A stretch of 64,000 nucleotides of DNA from Streptomyces mobaraensis NBRC 13819 = DSM 40847 (GTDB lineage: Bacteria; Actinomycetota; Actinomycetes; Streptomycetales; Streptomycetaceae): NCBI RefSeq assembly GCF_017916255.1, contig NZ_CP072827.1, positions 7,279,501-7,343,500 on the forward strand, given 5' to 3'. Below, piece after piece: positions 1 to 8,530 of this stretch (position 1 is its first letter; the number at the start of each line of letters is the position of its first letter). A program made the translations under genes and the position numbers. The notes below the pieces were generated by a model, which saw only the letters and a list, made by a program, of their open reading frames with translations, ran no database searches and was not told the DNA's origin.

Positions 1-828
1 ACCGGGGCCCGCCACGACTTCGCCGACGCCCCACCCGACCTGCTGCGCACCGAACCGTCCTGCTGGGAGCTCGAACCCGGCGCCGACTGGCACGGCTTCC
101 CCGGCCTCACCGAGGGCCACTGCATGCTGGACCCCGTCAAGGTCACCCTGACCTGCCCCGGCATCGACGCCACCGGCCGCTGGTCCGACACCGGCATCCC
201 CGCCCGCGTTCTGACCGCCTACCTCGCCACCCGGGGCATCGTCGTCGAGAAGACCGACAGCTACACCACGCTCGTCCTGTTCTCCATGGGCATCACCAAG
301 GGCAAGTGGGGAACGCTCCTCGACGCCCTGATGGACTTCAAGGCGCTGTACGACGAGGACGCGCCCCTCGACCGCGTCCTGCCCGGCGTCGTCGACCGCC
401 ACCCCCGCCGCTACGCCGGCACCACGCTCTCCGAGCTGTGCCGGTCCATGCACCGGCACCTGCGCGACACGGACCTGGTCACCCTGCTGGACACGGCCTT
501 CCGCGAACTCCCGGAGCCGGTCGCGCCACCGCAGCGCTGCTACCAGCGGCTGATCCGCGGCGGCACGGAGCGCGTACGCCTCGCCGACGCGGCCGGCCGC
601 GTCGCGGCCGCCATGGTCACCGTCACCCCGCCCGGCATCCCCGTCCTGATGCCGGGCGAGTCGACCGGCGCCGCCGACGGGCCGCTGCTGCGCTACCTGC
701 GCGCCCTGGAGTCCTTCGACCGGGCCTTCCCCGGCTTCCGGAGCGAGACCCACGGCGTCACGGTGGACGACGAGACGGGCGACTACGGCATCGCCTGCCT
801 GCGGGCCGACGAGGAGGTCCGGACGTAG
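1..828 (+). CDS. Orn/Lys/Arg decarboxylase, C-terminal part (5' end outside window)
   Basis: PLP-dependent decarboxylase of the bacterial ornithine/lysine/arginine family, producing polyamine precursors or diamines. The frame is open from base 1, so only the last 275 residues are present and the PLP-lysine lies upstream of the window. The visible part contains the family signature DPVKVTLTCPGI, followed by the segment WSDTGIPARVL and a conserved region ending in LFSMGITKGKW, then a helical C-terminal region that packs on the large domain in this family. The stop is TAG at 826-828. The substrate cannot be told from this fragment. A methionine at 124 is internal and not a credible start because homology continues upstream of it. 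Confidence 0.85.
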   Translation, partial: TGARHDFADAPPDLLRTEPSCWELEPGADWHGFPGLTEGHCMLDPVKVTLTCPGIDATGRWSDTGIPARVLTAYLATRGIVVEKTDSYTTLVLFSMGITKGKWGTLLDALMDFKALYDEDAPLDRVLPGVVDRHPRRYAGTTLSELCRSMHRHLRDTDLVTLLDTAFRELPEPVAPPQRCYQRLIRGGTERVRLADAAGRVAAAMVTVTPPGIPVLMPGESTGAADGPLLRYLRALESFDRAFPGFRSETHGVTVDDETGDYGIACLRADEEVRT

Positions 829-878
829 CCGCCGGACGGACACGCCGACCCGGGCGCCGGCGGCGGTAGGGTCGGCGC

Positions 879-1676
879 ATGGACCTCGTAGCCCATTTCC
901 GCCGCGAGACGCGGGCGTTCGAGGACGCCGTCCGGAGGGCGGCCCGCGCCGGGGACGCGCCGCCGGTCCCGTCCTGCCCGGGCTGGACGGTCACCGACCT
1001 GACCGGACACCTCGCCTGGGTGCACCGGTTCGTGGCCCACGTCGTCGGCGACCGCCTGCGGGACGCCCCCGACCACACGGATCCGGCCTTCCTCGGCCTG
1101 CCCCCCGACCGCGCCGGCTGGCCCGACCCCGAACGCCCGCCGACGCACGGGCCGGTGCCGGCCTCTCTCGTCGGCTGGTACGCGGCCGGCGCCGCCGCGC
1201 TCGGCGCGCTCTTCGCCGACCGGGATCCCGACGAACCGGTGTGGACCTGGACCGCGGACCGCACCACCGGCTTCTGGCTGTGGATCCAGACCTTCGAGGC
1301 GGCCGTGCACCGCTGGGACGCCGAGAACGCACTCGGCGCGCCGCGGCCGTTCGACGCGGAACTCGCGGCCGACGGCGTCGGCCGGTTCCTCGGCACCGTC
1401 GTCCCGGCCTGGCGGACCGCCGGCCGGGCACCGTCCGGCGACGGCGAGCGGTTCGGCTTCCGGAGGACCGACGGCGAGGGCCACTGGACCGTCCACTTCG
1501 ACGGCGACACCGTCCGCTGCGCAGCGGGCCCCGGCCCCTGCGACGTCGAACTCTCGGGCACCGCATCGGACCTGACCCTCTTCCTCTGGCGGCGCATCAC
1601 CGCGGAGCGCCTGGCGGGCGTGGAGGGCGACCAGGCCGTGCTGAAGCGGTGGGCGGTGCTGGTGCCGACGGTCTGA
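879..1676 (+). CDS. DinB/maleylpyruvate-isomerase-fold protein (TIGR03083-like)
   Basis: 265-residue protein of the actinobacterial mycothiol-dependent maleylpyruvate isomerase-like family. The N-terminal four-helix part has the hallmark sequence VPSCPGWTVTDLTGHLAWVH (about residues 30-49), in which the histidine is usually one of the metal ligands. A second histidine in FEAAVHRWDAE (about residue 144) fits the usual HxxxH-like metal site, and the C-terminal part (about 175-265) resembles the MDMPI C-terminal domain. Members are thiol-dependent isomerases or transferases, and most Streptomyces paralogues have no assigned substrate. It stands alone, 50 bp after the decarboxylase and convergent with the nitroreductase gene. 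Confidence 0.7.
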   Translation: MDLVAHFRRETRAFEDAVRRAARAGDAPPVPSCPGWTVTDLTGHLAWVHRFVAHVVGDRLRDAPDHTDPAFLGLPPDRAGWPDPERPPTHGPVPASLVGWYAAGAAALGALFADRDPDEPVWTWTADRTTGFWLWIQTFEAAVHRWDAENALGAPRPFDAELAADGVGRFLGTVVPAWRTAGRAPSGDGERFGFRRTDGEGHWTVHFDGDTVRCAAGPGPCDVELSGTASDLTLFLWRRITAERLAGVEGDQAVLKRWAVLVPTV

Positions 1677-1779
1677 CGACACCCCTCCGGACGTCCGCGC
1701 CCGCCCGCCGGCGATGAACACCCGCGCGGTACCGACACCTGGCATGGGTGAACGCGGTCAGGAACGCGCCTGGGTTTCC

Positions 1780-2760
1780 TTATGGGTACTCCCAGGCGCG
1801 TGCGCCCATCGCCGGTGCCGCCCGTGGGGTCGGGGCGCCCTCCGGGCCGTACCCCAGGCGGAAGAGGAACTGCGGGCGGCTCGGTTCGCCGCTGAGGGCG
1901 TTGCGGAGGTCGGGCCACTCCAGGGCCTGGTGCAGCGGGCAGGTGCGGAGGCCGCGGGCGGTGGCCAGCAGGAGGGCGCGTTGTACGGCCTGGCCGGCCC
2001 GTAGCCAGTCCGCCGGGCGGTCCCGGCCGGTGACCACCAGGGCGAGCTGCGCGTGGCGTTCGAACGGCACCGCCGGGGCACTCCGGGCGCGGCCCGCGCC
2101 GGTGAAGTCGCGCAGCGGTATCCGGCCCGCCGCGTCCGCCGGTCCCAGCGCGGCTGACGGGATCCCGTAGGGGAAGGTCCTGCCGTGCACCCAGGCGCGG
2201 CTCTCCCGGAGCCGCGCCGAGTCCCGGCGGTTGCGCCGCTCCGCCTCGGCGGTCAGGGTCAGCATCCGGCGGGTGGCGATGACGCCCGGCAGGTGCAGCC
2301 GGGCACCCTCGGACAGCACGGCCGACGCCAGATCCGTCAGCGTCCGGGCGGGCACCGGCCGTTCCGTGAACGGCGCCCGGCTCGTCCGGCGCAGGGCGAC
2401 GGCCTCGTAGAGGTCCGGCCGGCGGGAGGCGTCCGGTGGGAGGCGGGTGAGGTTCACGACGGCCAACAGGTCCGGGTCCCGGGCGTCGGGCAGCAGCCGC
2501 ACCCGCGGTCGGCGGCCCAAGTGCCGGGCCGCCACCCGCAGGTTGAACAGGGCCGCGCCGACGGAAAGCAGCCGCGCCCGGCCCGTCGGGTCGGCGGCCG
2601 GCAGCCAGCGGTCCGCGGCCGGGCGCACCTCCAGCCGGCAGGTGCCCGGGACCGGACGGATCTCCCATGGCTGGGAGTTGTGGATCGACGGGGCCGCCGC
2701 TGCCGCCGTCAGCAGCGTCTCCACATCAGTGGTGCCGAGTCCTGCCGCGTTCATCGCCAT
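1780..2760 (-). CDS. Acg-type nitroreductase-family protein
   Basis: About 326 residues, containing two diverged nitroreductase halves as in mycobacterial Acg and its Streptomyces relatives. The N-terminal signature AAAAPSIHNSQPWEIRP (about residues 17-33) is the FMN-contact region of the family. Acg-like proteins are thought to bind FMN with little classical nitroreductase activity and are often induced by hypoxia or redox stress. I start it at ATG 2760 (MAMNAAG), preceded by GGAGAGG at a good distance; a second ATG at 2754 is possible. It is divergent from the ECF41 sigma factor, and ECF41 genes typically neighbour an oxidoreductase, epimerase or carboxymuconolactone decarboxylase, so it is a candidate target of that factor. 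Confidence 0.75.
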   Translation of the reverse strand: MAMNAAGLGTTDVETLLTAAAAAPSIHNSQPWEIRPVPGTCRLEVRPAADRWLPAADPTGRARLLSVGAALFNLRVAARHLGRRPRVRLLPDARDPDLLAVVNLTRLPPDASRRPDLYEAVALRRTSRAPFTERPVPARTLTDLASAVLSEGARLHLPGVIATRRMLTLTAEAERRNRRDSARLRESRAWVHGRTFPYGIPSAALGPADAAGRIPLRDFTGAGRARSAPAVPFERHAQLALVVTGRDRPADWLRAGQAVQRALLLATARGLRTCPLHQALEWPDLRNALSGEPSRPQFLFRLGYGPEGAPTPRAAPAMGARAWEYP

Positions 2761-3037
2761 CAGTCCTCTCCGCAGGTCACGGATGTTCCGCCGTCCACGC
2801 TGCGGGGGTCCGCGGCGGGCCGCCAAGGGCCGAGTGGCTCCGCGGGACGGGAACTCCGGCCCCTGTCCGCCCCGGCCGTGCGGCCCCCGGGCGGTCGTCC
2901 GCCGCCTCCGTCCGTCCCCCCGCCAGGCCGTCCGAACCGGCCGGTATCCTGGCCGCGCCGCGCCCGGGGAGGTCCCGGCCGCCGCGGGCGCCCGGCTCGC
3001 GCGACCCGCGCGGCGGAGCCCGGGGGAACGGGGAGAC

Positions 3038-3883
3038 GTGGACGACGTGTTCGAGGGGCAGCGGCCCCTGCTGCTGGGGATCGCCTACCGGATGCTGGGC
3101 AGCATGTGGGACGCCGAGGACGTGGTCCAGGAGGCGTACCTGCGCTGGGCCCGCACCGACCGGGAGAGCGTCCGCGAGCCGCGCGCCTTCCTCGCGACGG
3201 TCGTCTCCCGCCTCGCCCTGGACCAACTGCGCTCCGCCCGCGTCACCCGCGAGGCGTACCGGGGCGAGTGGCTGCCCGAGCCCGTCGCCACCGACGCGGC
3301 CGGCCCGCTGGACACGGCGGAACTGCGCGACAGCCTCTCCTACGCCACCCTGCACATGATGGAACGGCTCACTCCGCCGGAGCGCGCGGTGTTCGTGCTG
3401 CGGGACGCGTTCGAGATGCCGTACGAGCAGATCGCCGAGGTCGTCGGCGCCTCCGCGGCGACCTGCCGGCAGATCCACCGCCGCGCGCTCGGCCACCTCA
3501 CCGCCGCCCGGCCCCGGCCGCGCCCGTCGCGCGAGGAGCACGAGCGGCTGCTCGCCCGGTTCCTGGAGGCGGCGGCCGGCGGCGACCTGGCCGGGCTGAA
3601 GGACCTGCTGAGCGCCGACGTGACGGTGTGGAGCGACGGCGGCGGCAAGGTCAGCGCGGCCCTGCGGCCGGTCCTGGGCCGGGACAAGGCGGCGGCGTTC
3701 GTGCTGGGGCTGGCGGCCAAGTACGAGATCACCGCGCAGCGCTTCGTCGAGGTCAACGGCGAGCCGGGGCTCCGGCTCAGCGCGCGCGGCGGCGACCAGG
3801 TCGTCCTGATCGACGTACGCGACGGCCGGATCCACGCCGTCTTCGCCGTTCTGAATCCGGACAAGCTGCGATACGCGGAATGA
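3038..3883 (+). CDS. ECF41-family RNA polymerase sigma factor with SnoaL-like C-terminal regulator
   Basis: 281-residue extracytoplasmic-function sigma factor. Region 2 (about residues 5-70, with GIAYRMLGSMWDAEDVVQEA) and region 4 (about 105-160, with PPERAVFVLRDAFEMPYEQI) are clear. The C-terminal extension (about 165-281) is a SnoaL/NTF2-like fold. Three hallmarks of group ECF41 are visible: WLPEP at about 79, DGGGK at about 200 and NPDKL at 273-277. In this group the extension replaces a separate anti-sigma factor and tunes activity in cis. The GTG at 3038 follows a GGGGAG stretch, and no ATG lies between it and region 2. A divergent Acg-like oxidoreductase fits the usual ECF41 context. 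Confidence 0.88.
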   Translation: MDDVFEGQRPLLLGIAYRMLGSMWDAEDVVQEAYLRWARTDRESVREPRAFLATVVSRLALDQLRSARVTREAYRGEWLPEPVATDAAGPLDTAELRDSLSYATLHMMERLTPPERAVFVLRDAFEMPYEQIAEVVGASAATCRQIHRRALGHLTAARPRPRPSREEHERLLARFLEAAAGGDLAGLKDLLSADVTVWSDGGGKVSAALRPVLGRDKAAAFVLGLAAKYEITAQRFVEVNGEPGLRLSARGGDQVVLIDVRDGRIHAVFAVLNPDKLRYAE

Positions 3884-3945
3884 GGGGCGGAACGCCCGCC
3901 GGGCGGCGTTCGTGTCGTTTGGTCCCGGTGGCTCGTTGGCACGGC

Positions 3946-4230
3946 ATGAACAACCGCATCATGTCGCGCATCGCCGCCGGGTCGCTGCTGCTCCTCTCCG
4001 GCGGCCTCGCCACCGCGACCACCACCGCGTACGCCGCCGAAGGCCCGACGGCCGCTCCGGCTGCCCCGGCCGCCCCCGCTCCCGCCGCCTCCGGCGTCAC
4101 CCAGCGGCTCTCCCACCTCGCCGCCACCGGTGACGCCACGGCGGGCCGGGCCGCATCCTGGGTGGAGGACACTGTGCCGGAGGAGGTGAGCGGCCGGGTG
4201 TCCCTCAAGACACCGCTGTCCCGCGACTGA
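3946..4230 (+). CDS. small secreted alanine/proline-rich protein
   Basis: 94 residues with a Sec signal peptide: basic start MNNRIMSR, hydrophobic stretch AAGSLLLLSGGLA, and a likely cleavage after AYA at about residue 28. The mature part begins with an Ala/Pro-rich segment (about 30-50) and ends in a short hydrophilic region containing EEVSGRV. No cysteines or catalytic motif are seen, and I do not recognise the family. The ATG at 3946 is chosen because it opens the signal peptide. It sits 62 bp after the sigma factor, on the same strand, so it could be co-transcribed or sigma-dependent. It is followed 27 bp later by the DNA glycosylase. Confidence 0.6.
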   Translation: MNNRIMSRIAAGSLLLLSGGLATATTTAYAAEGPTAAPAAPAAPAPAASGVTQRLSHLAATGDATAGRAASWVEDTVPEEVSGRVSLKTPLSRD

Positions 4231-4257
4231 GGGACCGTACGCCGTAGGAGGCGCCGC

Positions 4258-5055
4258 ATGCCCGAGGGCGACACCGTCTGGCGGACCGCGCGGCGCCTCC
4301 ACCGCGCTCTGGCGGGCACCACACTGACCCGTGGCGATCTGCGCGTCCCCGCCCTGGCGACGACCGATCTCGGCGGCCGGGACGTCATCGAGGCGGTGTC
4401 GCGGGGCAAGCACCTGCTGCTGCGGGTGGACGGCGGACTCACCCTCCACTCGCACCTCGGCATGGAGGGCTCCTGGCGTGTCCACGCCGCCGGGGAGCGG
4501 CGGCGCGGCGGCCCCGAGCACCAGATCCGCGCCGTCCTCGCCAACGACCGCCAGGTGGCGGTCGGTTACCGCCTCCCCGTACTCGAACTCCTGCGCACCG
4601 CCGACGAGTCCACCGTCGTCGGCCACCTCGGTCCGGATCTCCTCGGCCCGGACTGGGACGCGGCGGAGGCGCTGCGCCGCCTCCTCGCCGATCCCGGACG
4701 GGCCGTCGGCGACGCGCTGCTCGACCAGCGCAACCTCGCCGGGGTCGGCAACGTCTACAAATCCGAGATCTGCCACATGCTGCGGATCTCGCCGTGGCTG
4801 CCCATGGAGCGGGTGCCGTCACCGGCCCGGCTGCCGGCCCTGGCCCGGAAGCTCCTCGACGTCAACAAGGACCGCTCCGCGCGGATCACCACCGCCGACC
4901 CGCACCCCGACCGCCGGCTCTGGGTCTACGGCCGCGCGGGCCGCCCCTGCCGCCGGTGCGGCGGGCCGATTCGCCTCGCGGACCAGGGCGAGCCCGGCCG
5001 GGAACGGCCGACGTACTGGTGCCCGCGCTGCCAGGGCGGTGCGGCGGGCGCGTGA
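4258..5055 (+). CDS. nei2: endonuclease VIII-type DNA glycosylase/AP lyase (Nei2-like)
   Basis: 265-residue Fpg/Nei-family base-excision repair enzyme that removes oxidised pyrimidines and cleaves the abasic strand. The N-terminus MPEGDTVW supplies the catalytic Pro-Glu pair after methionine removal and matches actinobacterial Nei2 rather than Fpg (MPELPE). SRGKHLLLR carries the conserved lysine region, and the H2TH segment LDQRNLAGVGNVYKSEI is at about 157-173. The C-terminal zinc finger has CRRC at 231-234 and CPRC at about 255-258. The start at 4258 is fixed by the Pro-2 requirement and is preceded by GTAGGAGG. It is convergent with the AlkC-like glycosylase gene, so two DNA-repair genes lie tail to tail. 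Confidence 0.9.
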   Translation: MPEGDTVWRTARRLHRALAGTTLTRGDLRVPALATTDLGGRDVIEAVSRGKHLLLRVDGGLTLHSHLGMEGSWRVHAAGERRRGGPEHQIRAVLANDRQVAVGYRLPVLELLRTADESTVVGHLGPDLLGPDWDAAEALRRLLADPGRAVGDALLDQRNLAGVGNVYKSEICHMLRISPWLPMERVPSPARLPALARKLLDVNKDRSARITTADPHPDRRLWVYGRAGRPCRRCGGPIRLADQGEPGRERPTYWCPRCQGGAAGA

Positions 5056-5213
5056 ACCGGGCGCGTCAGGCGAGTTCGGGAATCGGGGAGCCCCGCCGAC
5101 AGCCGCACCGGGGCCCGAAAACACGAGCGGACCCTGGCCCGAACCCTCGGGACCGGGACGCGGGTTGCTCGCGCGGGTCCGTCCCGGGGCGCTGGGCGTT
5201 CAGCTCGGCAGCT

Positions 5214-6317
5214 TCAGGCTGGGCCGTCCGATGCCTCGCCGGCGGTGATGTGGACCTCGGTCGCACCGAGGACACGTCCGTTGGCCTGGACCTCGATGCG
5301 GTGAGGGCCAGGGTGGATCGTGCGGACCGAGAGGCTCGCGAAGCGGTGTCGGCGTGAGAACCGGACCGCTTGGCCCGCGGGGAGGTCCTGGACGGTCAGC
5401 TTGAACACCTTGCCCGCCTTGGGACCGCGGACCCCCTGGTAGTGGACCAGGTAATCGATCGCCGCTCGCGTCGCCTCGGTGGCGTGCAGCGTGAAGGTGA
5501 CAGTGGTCGTCTCCCCGATGGAGATGGTGGACGGTGAGCAGGCGAGGTCCGTGATACCGATCGGGGCCTGGTGATCGAACCCGAGAACCGCGAGAGCCTC
5601 CGGGTGTCCTCGTTTGACGAGCGTCCGCAGACCGTGGCGCACGACGAAATCGCCCCGCGTACTGCTGCGGGACCATCGCCGTGCGGCGTCGAGGGCGAGG
5701 TCGGGGTGGTCCTTGCTGATGTCGTTGAGGTGGTTCGCCACGGAACGGCGCACGTAAAGGGACTCGTCGTTGAAGAGGGCCTCCAGGAGCGCCAGCGCGG
5801 GAGCGGGATCGGCGACGAACCGGGAGAGTTGCCGCGCCCAGGGCAGGCGCGGGCGCGTGCCCTCCGAGACGAGCCGCCGAACGTGTTCGTCCGGGTCGGT
5901 GGTCCATGCCCTGAGCCGGTCCATCGTCGCCTCGTAGTGGGCGTCGACGAACGGGCGAAGCGCGAACTCGGCGGTGCAGCGGGGAGTGAGCGCGGCCAGC
6001 AGCGGCAGCGCCACGTCGGGCCGGTCCAGCAGCGCCGAGGCGACGTAGGCGTTGACGGGCATGGAAGCCCACCTCAAGAGGCCCCCGCCGTCGAGGGCGC
6101 CGCGGATCACCCGGTCGGCCTCTTCGGGGGACGCCGGCATCGTCGCCGCGAGGGCGCGGGCGATCCGGTCGATACGGGCCATCAGCTCCAGTTCACCGAT
6201 ACCAGTGGCCGCGAGCCGCTCGAACGCCGTCCGGTCGAACGAGGCCGACGCACGCGCCAGGTCACCCGCGAGACGCCCGATGAGCTCCGGCGACAGTTCA
6301 TCCTTGAAATCGGCCAT
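5214..6317 (-). CDS. AlkC-like DNA alkylation-repair protein with C-terminal Ig-like domain
   Basis: 367 residues. The N-terminal two thirds (about 1-240) is an all-helical HEAT-like repeat domain with the family motif ESLYVRRSVANHLNDIS (about 184-200), typical of the AlkC/COG4335 branch of non-base-flipping alkylpurine glycosylases. After a hinge at about residue 245 comes a beta-rich segment (about 250-360, with TTTVTFTLHA and YLVHYQGVRG) that reads as the immunoglobulin-like domain described for some AlkC proteins. The expected role is removal of 3-methyladenine or 3-methylcytosine-type lesions. ATG 6317 has only a weak ribosome site. No regulator is adjacent, and a 394-bp non-coding stretch separates it from the TetR gene. 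Confidence 0.8.
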   Translation of the reverse strand: MADFKDELSPELIGRLAGDLARASASFDRTAFERLAATGIGELELMARIDRIARALAATMPASPEEADRVIRGALDGGGLLRWASMPVNAYVASALLDRPDVALPLLAALTPRCTAEFALRPFVDAHYEATMDRLRAWTTDPDEHVRRLVSEGTRPRLPWARQLSRFVADPAPALALLEALFNDESLYVRRSVANHLNDISKDHPDLALDAARRWSRSSTRGDFVVRHGLRTLVKRGHPEALAVLGFDHQAPIGITDLACSPSTISIGETTTVTFTLHATEATRAAIDYLVHYQGVRGPKAGKVFKLTVQDLPAGQAVRFSRRHRFASLSVRTIHPGPHRIEVQANGRVLGATEVHITAGEASDGPA

Positions 6318-6711
6318 CTCAACGCCCGCCCACGGTTACGTCGACGCCCCTGACCGCCCGCCCCGTACGGCTCTCGGTCAACGGGAGGAGGGGACCGATG
6401 CGCTCCCCCTGTTCGTTCGGGAGCGGTGTGCATCTCGACCTGGACATCATGGCCGCGAGTCTGCCACGGACCACTGACACACGGTCCGGACCTCAGCCTC
6501 TCCGAGCTGCGACGACACCACCTGTTATGCGCCGACGCAGCTCGATCGCGCCCAGCCGTTTACAGGGGGCCACCGACGAACGGGCGCACCCGAGCCCTCT
6601 CCCCGCGCGGTTCCGCGGCCGCCATCGCCGGGGACGCGAAACGGATTACCAGGTTACATAATAGACTCGGTCAGTTGAGTTCCCTGGTAACGCGCGTGCT
6701 AGGGTAGCGGC
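6318..6711. other. intergenic region without a convincing gene
   Basis: 394 bp between the AlkC-like gene and the divergent TetR gene. Base composition drops toward 6640-6700, where a TetR-type inverted repeat and a promoter are annotated separately. The rest shows no conserved protein-coding pattern. Confidence 0.5.
6646..6690. promoter_or_regulatory. candidate operator and promoter of the TetR gene
   Basis: Perfect 8-bp inverted arms TTACCAGG (6646-6653) and CCTGGTAA (6683-6690), 29 bp apart. A possible -35 TTGAGT (6675-6680) and -10 TAGGGT (6700-6705) follow. The -10 ends 6 bp before ATG 6712, so the transcript could be leaderless. The right arm lies between -35 and -10, a position suited to autorepression. 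Confidence 0.45.
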
Positions 6712-7347
6712 ATGGACGGATCGATGGGCCTGCGGGAGCGCAAGAAGCAGCGGACGCGGGCGGCCATCTCCGACACGGCGATCAGGCTGTTCCTCCGGCA
6801 CGGCTTCGACGGGGTGTCGGTGGCGGACGTCGCGGCGGAGGCCGAGGTCTCCAAGCCCACGCTGTTCCGGTACTTCCCGACCAAGGAGGACCTGGTCGTC
6901 CACCGGTTCGCCGACCACCAGACCGACGCCGCCACCACGGTCCGCGAACGCGCCCCCGGCACCTCCGTTCTGGACGCCCTGCACCGTGACTTCCGCGCCC
7001 GGCTGGACGCCCGCGACCCCATCACCGGCCTCAACGACGCCGCGGAGGTCCTCGCCTTCCACGGCCTCATCCGCTCCACGCCGACCCTGGTGGCCCGCAT
7101 GGGCGAGTACCTGGCGCGCGAGGAGGAGATCCTGGCCGAGGCCCTCCGCGAGACGCCGGCCACCGAACGGCCGGACATCACCGCCCGGTTGCTGGCCGGA
7201 CAACTGGTCGCCACCCGGCGGATCCTCGCCCTGGCCAACTGGGAGCGCATCGTCGCGGGCCGCTCGGCCGACGAGGTCCACCCCGAGGCCGTCGCCGACG
7301 CCGAGCACGCCTTCTCCCTGCTGCGCGACGGCTTCCGCGAGAGCTGA
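6712..7347 (+). CDS. TetR/AcrR-family transcriptional regulator
   Basis: 211 residues. The N-terminal HTH is clear: RAAISDTAIRLFLRHGFDGV (about 17-36), then VADVAAEAEVSKPTLFRYF (about 39-57), the usual recognition helix followed by FPTKEDLV. The C-terminal ligand-binding part has no recognisable ligand class. ATG 6712 or 6724 are possible starts; 6712 lies 6 bp after a -10-like hexamer, which suits a leaderless message. A flanking inverted repeat (6646-6690) suggests autoregulation. The target is unclear because the next genes, a lipoprotein on the same strand and a convergent methyltransferase, are not typical efflux partners. Confidence 0.85.
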   Translation: MDGSMGLRERKKQRTRAAISDTAIRLFLRHGFDGVSVADVAAEAEVSKPTLFRYFPTKEDLVVHRFADHQTDAATTVRERAPGTSVLDALHRDFRARLDARDPITGLNDAAEVLAFHGLIRSTPTLVARMGEYLAREEEILAEALRETPATERPDITARLLAGQLVATRRILALANWERIVAGRSADEVHPEAVADAEHAFSLLRDGFRES

Positions 7348-7382
7348 CGGGCTTCCAGGACGGGCTTCCGCGAGAGCTGACG
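7330..7382. repeat. 20-bp direct repeat across the TetR stop codon
   Basis: The same 20 bases occur at 7330-7349 and 7363-7382 (period 33 bp). The first copy holds the last TetR codons and stop; the second repeats the codons for the final residues plus stop in the non-coding spacer. This looks like a local slippage duplication. Confidence 0.7.
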
Positions 7383-7480
7383 CCCGCCGCGCCCGCCCGA
7401 GAGCCGCCTTCGGCGCGCGGCATATGATCGACGGCCGGTCCGGGCCGTCCGCCCGGGCCGTCGCCGTCGGAAGAGGAGAC

Positions 7481-7927
7481 ATGCGCAAGACAGCCATGGC
7501 CGTCATCACGGTCGCGACCGCCGCACTGCTGGCCGGTTGCGGTGGCGGGGGCAAGAGTGACGACAAGGCCGGCAAGGACGCGCCCGCGTCGCAGGGTTCG
7601 AAGTCCCAGCCCAAGGAGGACGCCGGCAAGGGGGCGTCCCACCAGGTGACCCTGGAGGTGCGGGGCAAGGGGACGACGCAGATCTACTACAACCTCGACG
7701 GCAATGGCGCGCAGCAGGTGACCCTGCCCTGGAAGAGGACCGCCACCATCACGCCGGAGGGCGCGGAACGCAAGGTCGGCCGGCTGGTGAGCGTGGTCCC
7801 CGGCTCGTCCCAGGACGAGAACGGGATGCTGCGCGCCGGGTCGTGCACCATCGTCGTCGACGGGAAGAAGGTCGCGGACAACCAGGACGGCAAGAGCAGC
7901 AAGCCCTGCGAGTACAAGGTCAGGTAG
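7481..7927 (+). CDS. MmpS-like lipoprotein
   Basis: 148 residues. A lipoprotein signal peptide is visible: MRKTAMAVITVATAALLAGC with the lipobox LAGC, cysteine at residue 20. A Gly/Lys/Asp-rich linker (21-50) precedes a beta domain (about 52-148) with HQVTLEVRGKG, QIYYNLDG and QVTLPWKRT, which fits MmpS-type transport-accessory proteins. Two cysteines (SCTIVVDG and KPCEYKVR) may form a disulfide. ATG 7481 follows AAGAGGAG. No MmpL or RND transporter gene is in the window, so the partner is unknown. Confidence 0.65.
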   Translation: MRKTAMAVITVATAALLAGCGGGGKSDDKAGKDAPASQGSKSQPKEDAGKGASHQVTLEVRGKGTTQIYYNLDGNGAQQVTLPWKRTATITPEGAERKVGRLVSVVPGSSQDENGMLRAGSCTIVVDGKKVADNQDGKSSKPCEYKVR

Positions 7928-7957
7928 CCGCCCGGCCGGCCTCTCCGCGCCGCCGGC

Positions 7958-8530
7958 TCACGCGGCGCCCGTGAAGGCCCGGAAGCGGAATCTGCCCTTT
8001 CCGGCGCTGACCTGGGCCTCCTCGAAGCCCGCCGCCCTGAGTCGGCCCGCCAGGGTGTCCGGCGGCACCGGCACACAGGTGTCGCCCCGGTGCACCAGGC
8101 GGAAGAGGGTCCCGTCCAGCGCGTCGCAGCCCGCGAAGACCCCGCCCGGCCGCAGCACCCGGCGCGCCTCCGCGAACAGCCGGTCCTGGCGTTCGGGCGA
8201 GGGCACGTGGTGGAGCATCGTGAAGCAGGTGACCGCGTCGAACCGCCCGTCCGGAAGCGGCAGTTCGGCGCCGTCCGCGTGGACGACCCCGACCGGCCCG
8301 CCGTAGCGCCGCCGCAGCCGTTCGACGGCGGCCGGGTCCACCTCGGCGAGCGTCAGCCGGTCCACCCGGTGCAGCAGCCCGTCCGTCGTGACGCCGTAAC
8401 CGGGCCCGATCTCCAGGGCGTCGCCACCGAGCGGCACGCCGTGCAGCGCCCAGGGCAGCACCTGCTCCTCGACGGTCCGGGCCCAGCGCCTGGACCGGCA
8501 GTAGAAGCGGTGGTAGCGGTTCATCGCCAT
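7958..8530 (-). CDS. class I SAM-dependent methyltransferase
   Basis: 190 residues. Motif I ALEIGPGYGVTTD (about 38-50) binds S-adenosylmethionine. Acidic motif II is in LTLAEVDP, motif III/IV in FDAVTCFTMLHHVP (about 104-117), and post-motif RRVLRPGGVFAG follows. The layout matches the Methyltransf_11 superfamily of small-molecule methyltransferases. The substrate is unknown. The lipoprotein gene ends 30 bp away, convergently. The start at 8530 (MAMNRYHRFY) is chosen from family length. Confidence 0.8.
   Translation of the reverse strand: MAMNRYHRFYCRSRRWARTVEEQVLPWALHGVPLGGDALEIGPGYGVTTDGLLHRVDRLTLAEVDPAAVERLRRRYGGPVGVVHADGAELPLPDGRFDAVTCFTMLHHVPSPERQDRLFAEARRVLRPGGVFAGCDALDGTLFRLVHRGDTCVPVPPDTLAGRLRAAGFEEAQVSAGKGRFRFRAFTGAA

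Noticed and set aside
6398..6661. Short plus-strand frame with a strong GGGAGGAGGGG ribosome-like sequence
   Set aside because: Codon use lacks the expected third-position GC bias in its second half, the product has no domain and it runs into the TetR promoter.
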